Positions 24,446-33,356 of a stretch of 64,000 nucleotides of DNA are shown in pieces. Location: positions 62,001 to 126,000 of the forward strand of contig DAVZXP010000008.1 of the NCBI GenBank assembly GCA_052298855.1, in the 5' to 3' direction. The first letter of the stretch is position 1, and each line of letters starts with the position of its first letter. The stretch is from Fimenecus sp052298855 (lineage in GTDB: Bacteria > Bacillota > Clostridia > Oscillospirales > Acutalibacteraceae). The translations under genes and the position numbers were made by a program. The notes beneath the pieces are model-generated. The model saw only the letters and a program-made list of their open reading frames with translations, searched no databases and had not been told where the DNA came from.

Positions 24446-26599
24446 TCAGTTAAGAAATGTGCCCGGGAAATATTGATCAAGTATTTTATCATATTTTGTA
24501 CCCGAAACAGCCATATTATCAGCACCGAGCTGGCTCATTCCGACGCCGTAGCCGTCGCCGAAGATGGTTATTGTATATGTTCCGCTTTCGGCGTCATAGG
24601 AAAGGCTGAAGCAAGGAGATGAAAGGTCTTTGTTCTTCATTATATCATATATAAATGTTACACCCGACACTTCTTTATTACCTACGGTAATTTTTTCAAC
24701 ATAGCCCGTGCCTGTGCTGACTGCCGTATCGTGTGCGTTAATTTTGAGCCACTTTGAAACGTCTTCGGGAAATTCGATTGTTGAGTCAAATGCCAATGCA
24801 CCTGCTTTAATATCATCTGCCGTAAGGAGAACTTCCTTTTTATATCCGTCTCTCTGCTTGTCGGAAGCACTTGCGACACTCTTGAGGTATGTAAAGCTCT
24901 TTCCGAAAACAGTCGAAGCGTTTGCGGTTTTACCTGCCGACATTCTGCAATAAGGCGTAAACGCAACCTTATCGTTAAATGTAAGATAACGACCGAATAC
25001 CTCGTTTACCGCATCCATTGCCTCTTGAGTATAATTATCTGCAATTGTAAGATTGCTTATTCTCCAATTTGTATCTCTGTATTTGAGATATGTGTATGTG
25101 ATTATCGCCTGAGCCTTGAGCGTTTCGGCGTTAAATCCGCTGTCGGTTTCGGCAGTAACTATCCTTGCGATAGCTTCCTTCGCCTCGATTTCCTGTCCGT
25201 TTACGGTAATAACGCTCGGAACTGCATTCGGGTCCTTCGGAGCTTCTTTTGTCTGAGGCTCATTCGCCGTAATTGCACCTGCCGTGGTTTCAACAGGAGT
25301 GGTTTCGGGCTCCTCGTTCTTTATGCCGTTTACAAGCTCAAAGCGCATAAGCTTTGACAAGGACATTGTATCAGCTTTAACCGGAGCTTCGGTTGTGGTT
25401 TCGGGAGCCTGCATTTGAACAGGCGGCTCTGTCTGCGGCTCCTTATTGTTATTCTTCTGTTTAACGAAATAAACAGAGCCTACGGTAATTGCCGCAACAA
25501 GGATAATTGCGACAACTGAAATTATAGCCTTTTTTGCCTTTTTAGAAAGCTTTTTATCAACCTTCGGAGCTTCGTCCTGTGCAATTTCAATGCCTACCGA
25601 GTTATTGCCCATAGCCTTTTCCCCAATAAGCGCAAAAAGCTCTTCGCAGGCAATTCTGATTAAGTGTGCGTCGTCCTCGCCATCCTCTTTATAGAGCTTT
25701 CTGACAAGAGCTGACTTGTCCGTCGCAACGGAAATGCATATATAATCGCAGCCGTCGTTGGTTGTGAATATATCGGAAATACACGCACCGAGCGTTGCGC
25801 TCGAAAGGTCCTTTGCCGAGCGAGCCATCTGTGCGGTGTAGTCGGTTACGTTGTAATCGCCTCTGTCCTCTATGTGCGGAGTAAAGGTGAAATACTCGTC
25901 GAAATCGTCAAGCCCTACCGCAAACTCACGCATAACAGTTGCGTTTGTATTGCCGTTAACGGCAATTTTAACGTCAGATTCCTTGAGGATATTAAGCGTA
26001 TGTGCCGCAATATCCTTTTCCTGCTCGCTTATTTTCGAAGCAGCTTCCGAAGAATTCTCCTCTTTTTCTTCATGAGTGGGAGCTGCCTCCGGCTCACTTG
26101 CCGAATTAAGACGTCCGCCGTTGGTTATGTAAGGCACAAGACCTCTTTTGAGAACAGAATCAAGTCTTTGATCGTCGAAGGGTATCATAACGATTGTCTG
26201 CGAGCCCTTTTTAACCGCAAAGCCTGAATTTATGCCATCAACCGATACAAATACAGCTGCACCCTCGGGCATAGCCGCATTTTTCTCCTGTGCCGATTCA
26301 TCAAGTTCAAGCTTTGAAAGCTTTTTAAGAACTGCCTTATTCTGTTCTTTTTTCAAAGAAAGAGCTGTCATAAGCTTTAATTTTGTAGAATTGTAGATGC
26401 TCGAATCAACAGCGATTACAATAAAATCGCTGCTTTTGAGAGCCTTTGAAAGCCCACCGAACATATCCTTGAGCGAAGTGTACTCATCAAAAGAAATATC
26501 GCTGTCCGCAAAGCCGTTAAGACAGCCGATTACCTTAATCTGCATCTTAACGGACGTGTCCGCCGCATTGCGATACAATGAAAACAACTTCATTTCCAT
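24446..26599 (-). CDS. Membrane protein with degenerate CinA-like cytoplasmic region and extracellular SpoIID/LytB domain
   Basis: This 717-residue protein has one membrane helix (about 358-379). The outside part ends in a SpoIID/LytB domain (about 460-717) with the signature GDGYGVGMSQLGADNMA (681-697) and YFPGT at the end; family members cut glycan strands or stimulate amidases. A Pro/Thr/Glu-rich linker (380-455) joins it to the membrane. The cytoplasmic part resembles CinA in order: residues 20-157 recall the MoCF-like domain (NAAMPEGAAVF, then MIPFDDQRLDSVLKRGLVPY), and 195-330 recall the PncC domain (LNILKESDVKIA, TLGACISDIFTT). The PncC motif AESCTGG is replaced by VNGNTNA, so it should be inactive there. 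The CinA link is my inference. It follows two sortase genes. Confidence 0.85.
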   Translation of the reverse strand: MEMKLFSLYRNAADTSVKMQIKVIGCLNGFADSDISFDEYTSLKDMFGGLSKALKSSDFIVIAVDSSIYNSTKLKLMTALSLKKEQNKAVLKKLSKLELDESAQEKNAAMPEGAAVFVSVDGINSGFAVKKGSQTIVMIPFDDQRLDSVLKRGLVPYITNGGRLNSASEPEAAPTHEEKEENSSEAASKISEQEKDIAAHTLNILKESDVKIAVNGNTNATVMREFAVGLDDFDEYFTFTPHIEDRGDYNVTDYTAQMARSAKDLSSATLGACISDIFTTNDGCDYICISVATDKSALVRKLYKEDGEDDAHLIRIACEELFALIGEKAMGNNSVGIEIAQDEAPKVDKKLSKKAKKAIISVVAIILVAAITVGSVYFVKQKNNNKEPQTEPPVQMQAPETTTEAPVKADTMSLSKLMRFELVNGIKNEEPETTPVETTAGAITANEPQTKEAPKDPNAVPSVITVNGQEIEAKEAIARIVTAETDSGFNAETLKAQAIITYTYLKYRDTNWRISNLTIADNYTQEAMDAVNEVFGRYLTFNDKVAFTPYCRMSAGKTANASTVFGKSFTYLKSVASASDKQRDGYKKEVLLTADDIKAGALAFDSTIEFPEDVSKWLKINAHDTAVSTGTGYVEKITVGNKEVSGVTFIYDIMKNKDLSSPCFSLSYDAESGTYTITIFGDGYGVGMSQLGADNMAVSGTKYDKILDQYFPGTFLN

Positions 26600-26635
26600 C
26601 TCTTTATTACCACCTTAATATAAATAAATTACTTA

Positions 26636-27922
26636 TCAGTTATCGGGATACCAATTCGTCGCACCGCTGTACGGATTTGACTGCCCCTTTTGGTCATACC
26701 AAATCTGCGGATAGCGGGGATTTCCGTTTGTTACGGAATAGGTCGTATCCACATCCGCCGTTTCGCCCGTCCTCAAAAGTCTGCCGACAACAACAAGTCT
26801 TGCGTCCGTAAACTCATATGTGCAGGTCGAAAGCGTGATAAGCTTATCCGACGAGTTAATATCGACACCCGTTGTGTAGAGCTTTCTCTCATCGAGCGCC
26901 TTAATGTAGCTGTCAAAATTCTCGGTGCTGCCAAATGAGGTAACGGTATAGTTGAAAATATATCCGTTGTCGTCCTGCTCTCTGCTGTTTGTGATAAATG
27001 CCGCATAGACCTTGAATTTATATGACTTATAAAGTGTATCGTAGTTGATTATCGGAGACTCCAAGAAGCCGTCAAGCGTTTTGTACTTGCTGAGCTCTGC
27101 AAAAACAAGTCCGTCGCTCATATGGTGTCCGTAAATTATAGTGTTTTGATTGAGGTATTTCGGGTCGTTTCTGTAATCCATAAACGGACAGCCGTATCTG
27201 CTGTAATTTCCGTAGAAATCCTTTTTAAGATAATCCGTATTGTTGGGAGACTGAACGACCTGAACGTCAATGCCCGAATTCGGAACACTTATCCAGCCTA
27301 CCAGCTCCTGGTTAAGCGCATAAAGGTAAGCGTACTTTGCCATCATTCCGTCGGGAGTTTTAACATCGGGATACTTCGCCCTGAATTGCTCCCAAAGCTT
27401 TGCTTCTTCTTCCTCATTTGTGGTGTCTATTATCTTGTTTGCAAGACCCGTCTGCTGTTTTTCGGTTTTATTTCCCTGAACATAAATAACGCCGAATGCC
27501 ACAGCGCAGCCTATAAGCACCAAAACAGAGAGATTTGCAACCGTCTTTCTGACAATTTCGGATTTTTTGTCCTGCTTGTTCGGAAAAATCTTTCTGAAAA
27601 AGTCCTTGAACATTTCGTTGAAGGTCTTTACCCTTTCTTTGCTTTGAGCAGGTTCAACCTTTTCAAGGCCTTTCAGCTCGCCCTCTTTTTCTTCGCTTCT
27701 GTCACTCTGAAACGGGTTGGCGATATCGACAAAGTGCTGCTCTCCGCCGTATTTTACACGCCTTGTGGTCTTTTCGTCAAAGAGCTCCGAATTTTCGATA
27801 TTCTTTGCTATTTCGGCATAGACGTCATCAGAAGCCTCGGGTGTGGGAAGCTCGTTTTCGTGCTTAGCCTGTTCTTCGGCGGTATTCAACTCTTCGTTCT
27901 TGTCAAACTCGTTTTCTTTCAT
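26636..27922 (-). CDS. Class B sortase, second of a tandem pair
   Basis: This membrane-anchored transpeptidase should attach surface proteins to the cell wall. In its 428 residues a long acidic cytoplasmic N-terminus (1-125) is followed by a membrane helix (129-148) and the catalytic barrel. Catalytic H266 (TIIYGHHMSDG), C367 (TLSTC) and R375 fit class B. The C-terminus after the barrel carries NPRYPQIWYD and NPYSGATNWYPDN, nearly the same tail as the partner sortase. Its ATG overlaps the partner's stop (TAATG). No LPxTG- or NPQTN-type substrate is encoded in the window. Confidence 0.93.
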   Translation of the reverse strand: MKENEFDKNEELNTAEEQAKHENELPTPEASDDVYAEIAKNIENSELFDEKTTRRVKYGGEQHFVDIANPFQSDRSEEKEGELKGLEKVEPAQSKERVKTFNEMFKDFFRKIFPNKQDKKSEIVRKTVANLSVLVLIGCAVAFGVIYVQGNKTEKQQTGLANKIIDTTNEEEEAKLWEQFRAKYPDVKTPDGMMAKYAYLYALNQELVGWISVPNSGIDVQVVQSPNNTDYLKKDFYGNYSRYGCPFMDYRNDPKYLNQNTIIYGHHMSDGLVFAELSKYKTLDGFLESPIINYDTLYKSYKFKVYAAFITNSREQDDNGYIFNYTVTSFGSTENFDSYIKALDERKLYTTGVDINSSDKLITLSTCTYEFTDARLVVVGRLLRTGETADVDTTYSVTNGNPRYPQIWYDQKGQSNPYSGATNWYPDN

Positions 27923-29028
27923 TAATATTCAACTCCTTCGGGAAACCATCTTTCGGCAAAAGCGTATGGGTTTGGAAGCCCATGCGTATCATACCAAATC
28001 TGCGGATAACGTGGATTGTCGTTCTTGACGGTTTTGGAAACGTCGACCGTTTCGCTCTCGCCGTCTCTGACAAGCCTTGCGATAACCACAAATCTTGCAT
28101 TTGTCTCGCCGTTACCCTTTACATCCATATCTCTCGTACAGGTCGAGAGAGTAAGAATTTTATCATTTTTATTTACATCGACATTTGTAAAATAAAGTGA
28201 CCGCACTTTAATCTCATCTACAAACGCTTCAAAATTGTCGTTCGTCATAAACGGATAAATATAGTTAAAGGTGTATCCGTTATCGTCCTTATCGTCGGCA
28301 TTCGTAAGGAAGACGGAAATTATTTTCCACTTATGTTTTTCGTATATCGTATCAAACTGAATTACGGGAGAAGTTTTATAAAACTCTATATCCTTGTACT
28401 TTTCAAGGTCCGCAAACATCGTCGAGTCAAGGAAATTATGCCCGTAAAGTATAGTGTTCTTGCAAAGCGGCTTTGCGTGGTCACGGTAGTCCATAAACAC
28501 GGTGCCACGCCTTTGATAATCTCCGTAAAAGCTGCGCCTTAAATAATACTCGTTATTTTTAGCCTGAACAACGGGGTGATTTATCGAGGTGTTCGGAACA
28601 ACTATCCAGCCGACAAGGTCATTGTTTGCGTTGTATGCGCTGCGGTATTTTTCAAGCATACCGTCGTCGCCGTACTCCTTTGCCTCTTGATCAGGCTCGG
28701 TTACAAGTCCTGCGATATTCTCCGTCTGCTTTTTGTTGTCCGCAACATCATAAACGGTTTTAAGAATGACACCCAAAGAAACCAAAAACACAATGATCGC
28801 AATAATCATTATTATTCTGTCGACGGTTTTCATTTTCTTTTTCTTCGGTTTCGGCACAATGACAACAGCCTCGTCCTTATCGTCGTCATCTTCTTCCTTT
28901 TGAGTTTGATAAGGGTTATCGGTAACCTTCATACCGTCTTCATATACGCTTTGAGTTTCTGCGTCATTCGGCATAGAAGAGTTTATATCGGTATTATTCA
29001 ATTTTTCCTTATCGAATTCTTCGCTCAT
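27922..29028 (-). CDS. Class B sortase, first of a tandem pair
   Basis: This 368-residue sortase has an acidic then lysine-rich cytoplasmic N-terminus (1-68), a membrane helix (71-90) and a class B catalytic domain with H197 (TILYGHNFLDS), C297 (TLSTC) and R312. After the catalytic domain it ends with NPRYPQIWYDTHGLPNPY and a W-F-P-E-G tail, shared with the next gene. Such a tail is not part of the classical SrtB fold as I know it. Two non-identical copies suggest different substrates or steps, as in pilus or spore-surface assembly. Overlaps cinA by 4 bases. Confidence 0.93.
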   Translation of the reverse strand: MSEEFDKEKLNNTDINSSMPNDAETQSVYEDGMKVTDNPYQTQKEEDDDDKDEAVVIVPKPKKKKMKTVDRIIMIIAIIVFLVSLGVILKTVYDVADNKKQTENIAGLVTEPDQEAKEYGDDGMLEKYRSAYNANNDLVGWIVVPNTSINHPVVQAKNNEYYLRRSFYGDYQRRGTVFMDYRDHAKPLCKNTILYGHNFLDSTMFADLEKYKDIEFYKTSPVIQFDTIYEKHKWKIISVFLTNADDKDDNGYTFNYIYPFMTNDNFEAFVDEIKVRSLYFTNVDVNKNDKILTLSTCTRDMDVKGNGETNARFVVIARLVRDGESETVDVSKTVKNDNPRYPQIWYDTHGLPNPYAFAERWFPEGVEY

Positions 29029-29501
29029 TTTAAATACTCCAATACTGTTTCCAAAGCCGTATCGGCTGATTTATTTCTGTTATTTTCCCTTATATTGTCG
29101 GAAAAAACATTTAGACATTTTTTAACTATCGTGCTTTTACCGTCGGAAAAAGCGATATACACAAGACCGACGGGCTTGTTGGTGTTGTCGGACGTCGGAC
29201 CTGCAATTCCCGTTACGGCAACCGCAATATCCGCACCCGTAAGCGAAAGCACGCCCTTTACCATTTCTCTTGAACATTCCTCGCTTACCGCACCGAATTT
29301 TTCAAGTGTTTCGCTACTTACGCCGAGGATTTCATGCTTTATGCGGTTTGAATAGCTCACAATTCCGCACTCAAACACGCTCGACGAACCCGAAACATCG
29401 GTTATCCGCTTCGCAATCAATCCGCCTGTACAGGACTCGGCACAAGTAAATATTAAATTCTTTTCTTTTAATAACTCAACAACTTTTTCTTCAAGCTTCA
29501 T
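29025..29501 (-). CDS. pncC: CinA C-terminal (PncC) nicotinamide-nucleotide amidohydrolase
   Basis: This 158-residue cytosolic enzyme is the PncC domain alone, which deamidates NMN to nicotinic acid mononucleotide and recycles pyridine nucleotides. The active-site motif is TCAESCTGGLIAKRITDVSG (19-38), and AVTGIAGPTSDNTNKPVGLV is the second conserved block. No MoCF (COG1058) domain is attached. It overlaps both neighbours (ATGA type), so it is translated together with thiI and the sortases. A degenerate CinA-like region occurs three genes downstream. Confidence 0.93.
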   Translation of the reverse strand: MKLEEKVVELLKEKNLIFTCAESCTGGLIAKRITDVSGSSSVFECGIVSYSNRIKHEILGVSSETLEKFGAVSEECSREMVKGVLSLTGADIAVAVTGIAGPTSDNTNKPVGLVYIAFSDGKSTIVKKCLNVFSDNIRENNRNKSADTALETVLEYLK

Positions 29502-30676
29502 CTTATATCTGAAATGACCTCAAATCTTGCAGTATCGACTGCTTCCTTTACAAGTGCATCTATATCGAATACCTTTTCCGCTTCTTCAAGCATTTGCACG
29601 GTAGGTCTTGTTCTCGGATGCTTGGGTGTGAATACCGTGCAGCAATCCTCAAACGGCTTTATTGAAATGTCAAAGGTATCAATCTTTCTTGAAATTGCGA
29701 TAATTTCTTCCTTGTCCATTGCGATAACGGGTCTGAAAACGGGCATTTTTGAAACATTGTCCGTGCAAGCAAGCGCCGACATAGTCTGACTTGCGACCTG
29801 TCCTATGCTCTCTCCCGTTACAAGCGCTTGGCAATCATTCTTCAATGCAATTTCATTTGCAATACGCATCATAAAGCGGCGCATAACAAGCGTGAAAAGC
29901 TCCTCGAGACAGTTATCCCTGATTTGCTCTTGGATTTTTGTAAAACATACGGTGTAAAGACCTATATCACCGCTGTAAGCCGAAACCTTGCGCAAAAGGT
30001 CGTGAACTTTCACCTCTGCCTGCGGAGAGGTGTAGGGGGGTGAAGCAAAATGCACCGCATCAAGCACAACGCCTCTTTTTGAAACCATCCACGAAGCTAC
30101 GGGACTGTCAATTCCGCCTGAAATAAGCACCGCCGCTTTTCCGCCTGTGCCTACAGGCATACCGCCTGCGCCCTTTATCTGATTTCCTCTGATAAACGCA
30201 TAGTTATCTCTGACCTCAACCGTTACGGTGAGCTCGGGATTGTGAACATCAACCGAAAGGTGTGAGAATTTTTTAAGAATTGCGCCGCCGACCTCTCTGC
30301 TTATCTCGGGCGAGGTCAACGGAAATTTCTTGTCGCTTCTCTTTGCCTCAACTTTAAAGGTATCGACATTTTCAAGCTGCTCCGAAAGGTATTCGGGTGC
30401 AACAGCCAAAATTTCATCAATATTTTTCTCAACCGCCGCAGCTCTCTGGAAGCCTGCAATACCGAAAATTCTTGAAATTCTCTTTATAGCCTCTTCCATA
30501 TCGAAATCGTCGCAAAGCGGTTCGATATTCATTGTTGATTGCAAGCAGGTTACCTTAAATTTACCCAAGCCGTGCAAACGTCTTTTTATGTTCTTTGCAA
30601 GCACCGACTCAAACGAAGAACGGTTAAGTCCTTTGAGTGCAAGCTCGCCGTTTTTGATAAGTATAATCTCTTTCAT
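29498..30676 (-). CDS. thiI: tRNA 4-thiouridine synthase ThiI (no rhodanese domain)
   Basis: It makes 4-thiouridine at tRNA position 8 and may supply sulfur for thiamine. The 392 residues comprise an N-terminal ferredoxin-like region, a THUMP domain (about 60-165), and a PP-loop ATPase with SGGIDS (186-191). The C-terminal rhodanese domain of E. coli ThiI is missing, as in Bacillus, where a dedicated cysteine desulfurase feeds it; the desulfurase gene here is directly upstream. The start at 30676 is chosen because AAGGAAG precedes it. The earlier in-frame start would overlap the desulfurase gene. Confidence 0.96.
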   Translation of the reverse strand: MKEIILIKNGELALKGLNRSSFESVLAKNIKRRLHGLGKFKVTCLQSTMNIEPLCDDFDMEEAIKRISRIFGIAGFQRAAAVEKNIDEILAVAPEYLSEQLENVDTFKVEAKRSDKKFPLTSPEISREVGGAILKKFSHLSVDVHNPELTVTVEVRDNYAFIRGNQIKGAGGMPVGTGGKAAVLISGGIDSPVASWMVSKRGVVLDAVHFASPPYTSPQAEVKVHDLLRKVSAYSGDIGLYTVCFTKIQEQIRDNCLEELFTLVMRRFMMRIANEIALKNDCQALVTGESIGQVASQTMSALACTDNVSKMPVFRPVIAMDKEEIIAISRKIDTFDISIKPFEDCCTVFTPKHPRTRPTVQMLEEAEKVFDIDALVKEAVDTARFEVISDIR

Positions 30677-30687
30677 TTTGTCTTCCT

Positions 30688-31818
30688 TTATTTCTTTGAA
30701 AGCTCTGCAAGGCACGATTTTATAGCCGAGAGAGCATAATCAATTTCTTCTTTTGTCGTTTCATAAGACATACTGAGTCTTATCGCACTGTCAATGCGTT
30801 CGGGTGATAATCCCATTGATACAAGCACATCGCTTCTGTGTCCTTTTGAGCAAGCCGAGCCTGCCGAAACATAAACGCCCTTTGAAGAAAGATAATTCAC
30901 AGACACCTGTGACGGTATCGCACCGATTGAAGCATTGATAATATACGGCAAGGCATTGTCGGGCGAATTTATTTTAACACCGTCAAGCTTTTCAAGCTCG
31001 CTTTTGAAATATGCGTTTAGCGAAGTAACCTTTTCAAGTCTTTTTTCAATATCGGAAAGCTCGTCAACCGCCGCCGCAAAAGCCGCAATATTAGGCATTG
31101 CCTGCGTGCCCGAGCAAATGTTATTTTCCTGACCGCCGCCGAGTACATAAGGCTTTATTCTTACGCCGTTCGCTATGTACAAAGCGCCGCTGCCCTTCAA
31201 GGCGTGAATCTTATGTGCGCTGACGCTCATAAGGTCAATTCCGCACCTTTCGGGCTTAACGGGTAATTTCATATATCCCTGAACACAGTCTACGTGCAAA
31301 AGCGCAGGCGATTTTTTGCGTTTGATTATCCGCTTTATTTTATCAAAAGGAAGAACTGTTCCGACCTCGTTATTCACTGCCATAAGGCTTACAAGTATAG
31401 TCTTTTCGTCAATAGCGTTTTGAAAAGCCTCCTCGGAGATGTTTCCGCTTTCGTCGGGGGCGATTCTGACAACATCAAAACCCGATTGTTCAAGCTTATC
31501 CATACACCTTGCAACGCTCGGGTGCTCAAATGCCGTGGTAACGATTTTGTTGCCCTTTCGTTTCATAAGCTCAACCGTACCGAATATCGCCGTGTTGTTT
31601 GCAACCGTTCCGCTCGGAGTGAAAAATATCCTCTCAGGGTCAACGCCGAGGCTCTTTGCGATTACACCTCTTGAGCTTTCAAGGATTTGCATTGCGTCAA
31701 AGCCTTTTTTATGAAGAGACGACGGATTTCCGAAGTCATTTTCCATTGTCCTCAAAGCCGCCTCGCAAGCCCTTTTACAAGGCTTTGTTGTTGCGCTGTT
31801 ATCAAGATAAGCTTCCAA
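30688..31818 (-). CDS. Cysteine desulfurase (NifZ/NifS-like, ThiI partner)
   Basis: This PLP enzyme takes sulfur from cysteine and passes it as persulfide, here most likely to ThiI. The 376 residues begin with YLDNSATT; PLP lysine K203 lies in SAHKIHALKG, and the active-site C323 is in SAGSACSKGH. The short active loop resembles the group II-type desulfurases paired with ThiI in Bacillus. The start is a TTG behind GGAGGAGA; the nearby ATG is out of frame. It is the first gene of a nine-gene minus-strand run with a consensus promoter. Confidence 0.94.
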   Translation of the reverse strand: MEAYLDNSATTKPCKRACEAALRTMENDFGNPSSLHKKGFDAMQILESSRGVIAKSLGVDPERIFFTPSGTVANNTAIFGTVELMKRKGNKIVTTAFEHPSVARCMDKLEQSGFDVVRIAPDESGNISEEAFQNAIDEKTILVSLMAVNNEVGTVLPFDKIKRIIKRKKSPALLHVDCVQGYMKLPVKPERCGIDLMSVSAHKIHALKGSGALYIANGVRIKPYVLGGGQENNICSGTQAMPNIAAFAAAVDELSDIEKRLEKVTSLNAYFKSELEKLDGVKINSPDNALPYIINASIGAIPSQVSVNYLSSKGVYVSAGSACSKGHRSDVLVSMGLSPERIDSAIRLSMSYETTKEEIDYALSAIKSCLAELSKK

Positions 31819-31856
31819 AAACCATTCTCCTCCAAATTACACTTTTCTGACTTTAT

Positions 31857-31885
31857 ATTATACACCATGACTCTTTATTTGGCAA
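31857..31885 (-). promoter_or_regulatory. Sigma-A promoter of the desulfurase-thiI-...-TPM run
   Basis: TTGCCA and TATAAT on the minus strand, spacer 17, 39 bases before the TTG start. No clear internal terminator was found before 21968. Confidence 0.75.
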
Positions 31886-31952
31886 ACAAATAAGCAAATG
31901 TTTTATGTATATTTATAAAAAATTTACAAAATATATTCGAGAGGTGAAGAAT

Positions 31953-33296
31953 TTGGAAAATCAGGTATCTCGCAGAGGAAAAATAAGGGTTAGGCTCTAT
32001 GCTTCGGTGCTTATTTTAGTGCTTTTTTCGGCATTCGTGATAAACGCTCAAAAAGCGTCCGAGCTTTCAAGACAGCTAAATGCCGATGCGGAGCGTTCTC
32101 TTTCGACGCTTGAAGCGTGTATGTCCTCGATAAACACGAATCTCACTAAAGGTCTTTACGCAAATACAACGCCGATGCTAAGCTCTATGGCTATATCATT
32201 GACACGTGATGCCGCAAGCGCAAAAAACTCACTTTCGGCACTTCCGCTTTCCGACACTCAGCTTGACAATATGCTCAAATTTCTCTCGCAGGTTGGTGCG
32301 TTTGTATCGACTCTTGACCGCAAGCTGTCACTCGGAGAGTCCATAACAAGCGAAGAACGAAATCAATTAAAGCAGCTTATCGATGTTTCTCAAAAGCTTT
32401 TATCGGAGCTTGACACGATAACGCAGGGAGTCGAGGACGGAAGTGTGAGCTTTAAGCAGGCAGGAAGCACGCTGCAAAAATGTGCCGACCAATCTGTACA
32501 AATAGACTCGGCTTTCGGCGATGCGGAGCAAACGCTTACGGATTATCCGACCTTGATATACGACGGGCCGTTTTCCGACCATATATTAAATCAAACTCCC
32601 AAAACGCTTGAGGGAAAAACCGATATTTCAAAGGAAAAAGCTTTGGAAATCGCTTCGGATTTTATCGGTATAGACAAAAACACACTCCGCTTTGACAGCG
32701 AGACAAACGGCGTTATTGAAACGTACAATTTTTTCGTCGATTCGATAAATATAAGCGTTTGTAAAAAGGGCGGTGCGGTGCTGTATCTGTTAGGCTCGTC
32801 AAGCGCAGGCGAAAGCGTAATTACGCCCGAGCAGGCAGTCGAAAACGCCAAAAATTTTCTTCGTGCAAAGGGCTACGAAAATATGAAGGAGAGCTATTAT
32901 TCCACGCAGGACGGAATTTGCACCGTAAACTTTGCATATGAAAACGAGGGCGTTATCTGCTATCCCGACCTTATAAAAATAAGCGTCAGCCTTGAAACAG
33001 GCAACATTATATCCTTTGACGCAAGGGGATATATTATGAATCACACGGACAGACCTCCCGTTCAAAGCAAAATTTCGGAGGATGAAGCTAAAATGTCCGT
33101 TTCCGATTATCTGACCGTTATGTCTACTCGCCTTGCGGTAATTCCGACAGATTACAAAACCGAAAAAACAGCTTATGAATTTCACTGCAAAACACCCGAC
33201 GAACAAGAGGTGCTTGTGTATATCGACGTTTTGACCGCAAAGGAGGACGATATACTGCTTTTGCTCTATTCCGACGGCGGAATTTTAACCAAATAA
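31953..33296 (+). CDS. ypeB: Germination protein YpeB
   Basis: In Bacillus YpeB localises and stabilises the cortex-lytic enzyme SleB in the spore; this marks the organism as a spore former. The protein has ~447 residues: an N-terminal membrane helix (IRVRLYASVLILVLFSAFVI), a helical region with QLNADAERSLSTLEACMSSI, and C-terminal PepSY-like repeats (KALEIASDFIG and AVENAKNFLRAKGY). I take the TTG at 31953 as start because GAGAGGTGA lies 7 bases upstream; a longer in-frame ATG has no ribosome site. sleB is not next to it in this window. Confidence 0.93.
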   Translation: MENQVSRRGKIRVRLYASVLILVLFSAFVINAQKASELSRQLNADAERSLSTLEACMSSINTNLTKGLYANTTPMLSSMAISLTRDAASAKNSLSALPLSDTQLDNMLKFLSQVGAFVSTLDRKLSLGESITSEERNQLKQLIDVSQKLLSELDTITQGVEDGSVSFKQAGSTLQKCADQSVQIDSAFGDAEQTLTDYPTLIYDGPFSDHILNQTPKTLEGKTDISKEKALEIASDFIGIDKNTLRFDSETNGVIETYNFFVDSINISVCKKGGAVLYLLGSSSAGESVITPEQAVENAKNFLRAKGYENMKESYYSTQDGICTVNFAYENEGVICYPDLIKISVSLETGNIISFDARGYIMNHTDRPPVQSKISEDEAKMSVSDYLTVMSTRLAVIPTDYKTEKTAYEFHCKTPDEQEVLVYIDVLTAKEDDILLLLYSDGGILTK

Positions 33297-33356
33297 ACGT
33301 TATAAATCAAAATAAAAGGGACACAATAACTGTGTCCGAATAAAAAGGAGAAAGCT

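Noticed and set aside
27122..27925. 267-codon frame on the plus strand opposite the sortase gene
   Set aside because: It is the antisense of a well-supported sortase, Cys- and Phe-rich and without a family; codon bias of the real gene explains it.
30000..30050. Stretch in thiI resembling a palindromic repeat (CACCTC...GAGGTG followed by TAGGGGGG)
   Set aside because: The protein there (SPPYTSPQAEVKVHD) is continuous with the normal ThiI sequence, so I see no insertion; the likeness is probably chance.
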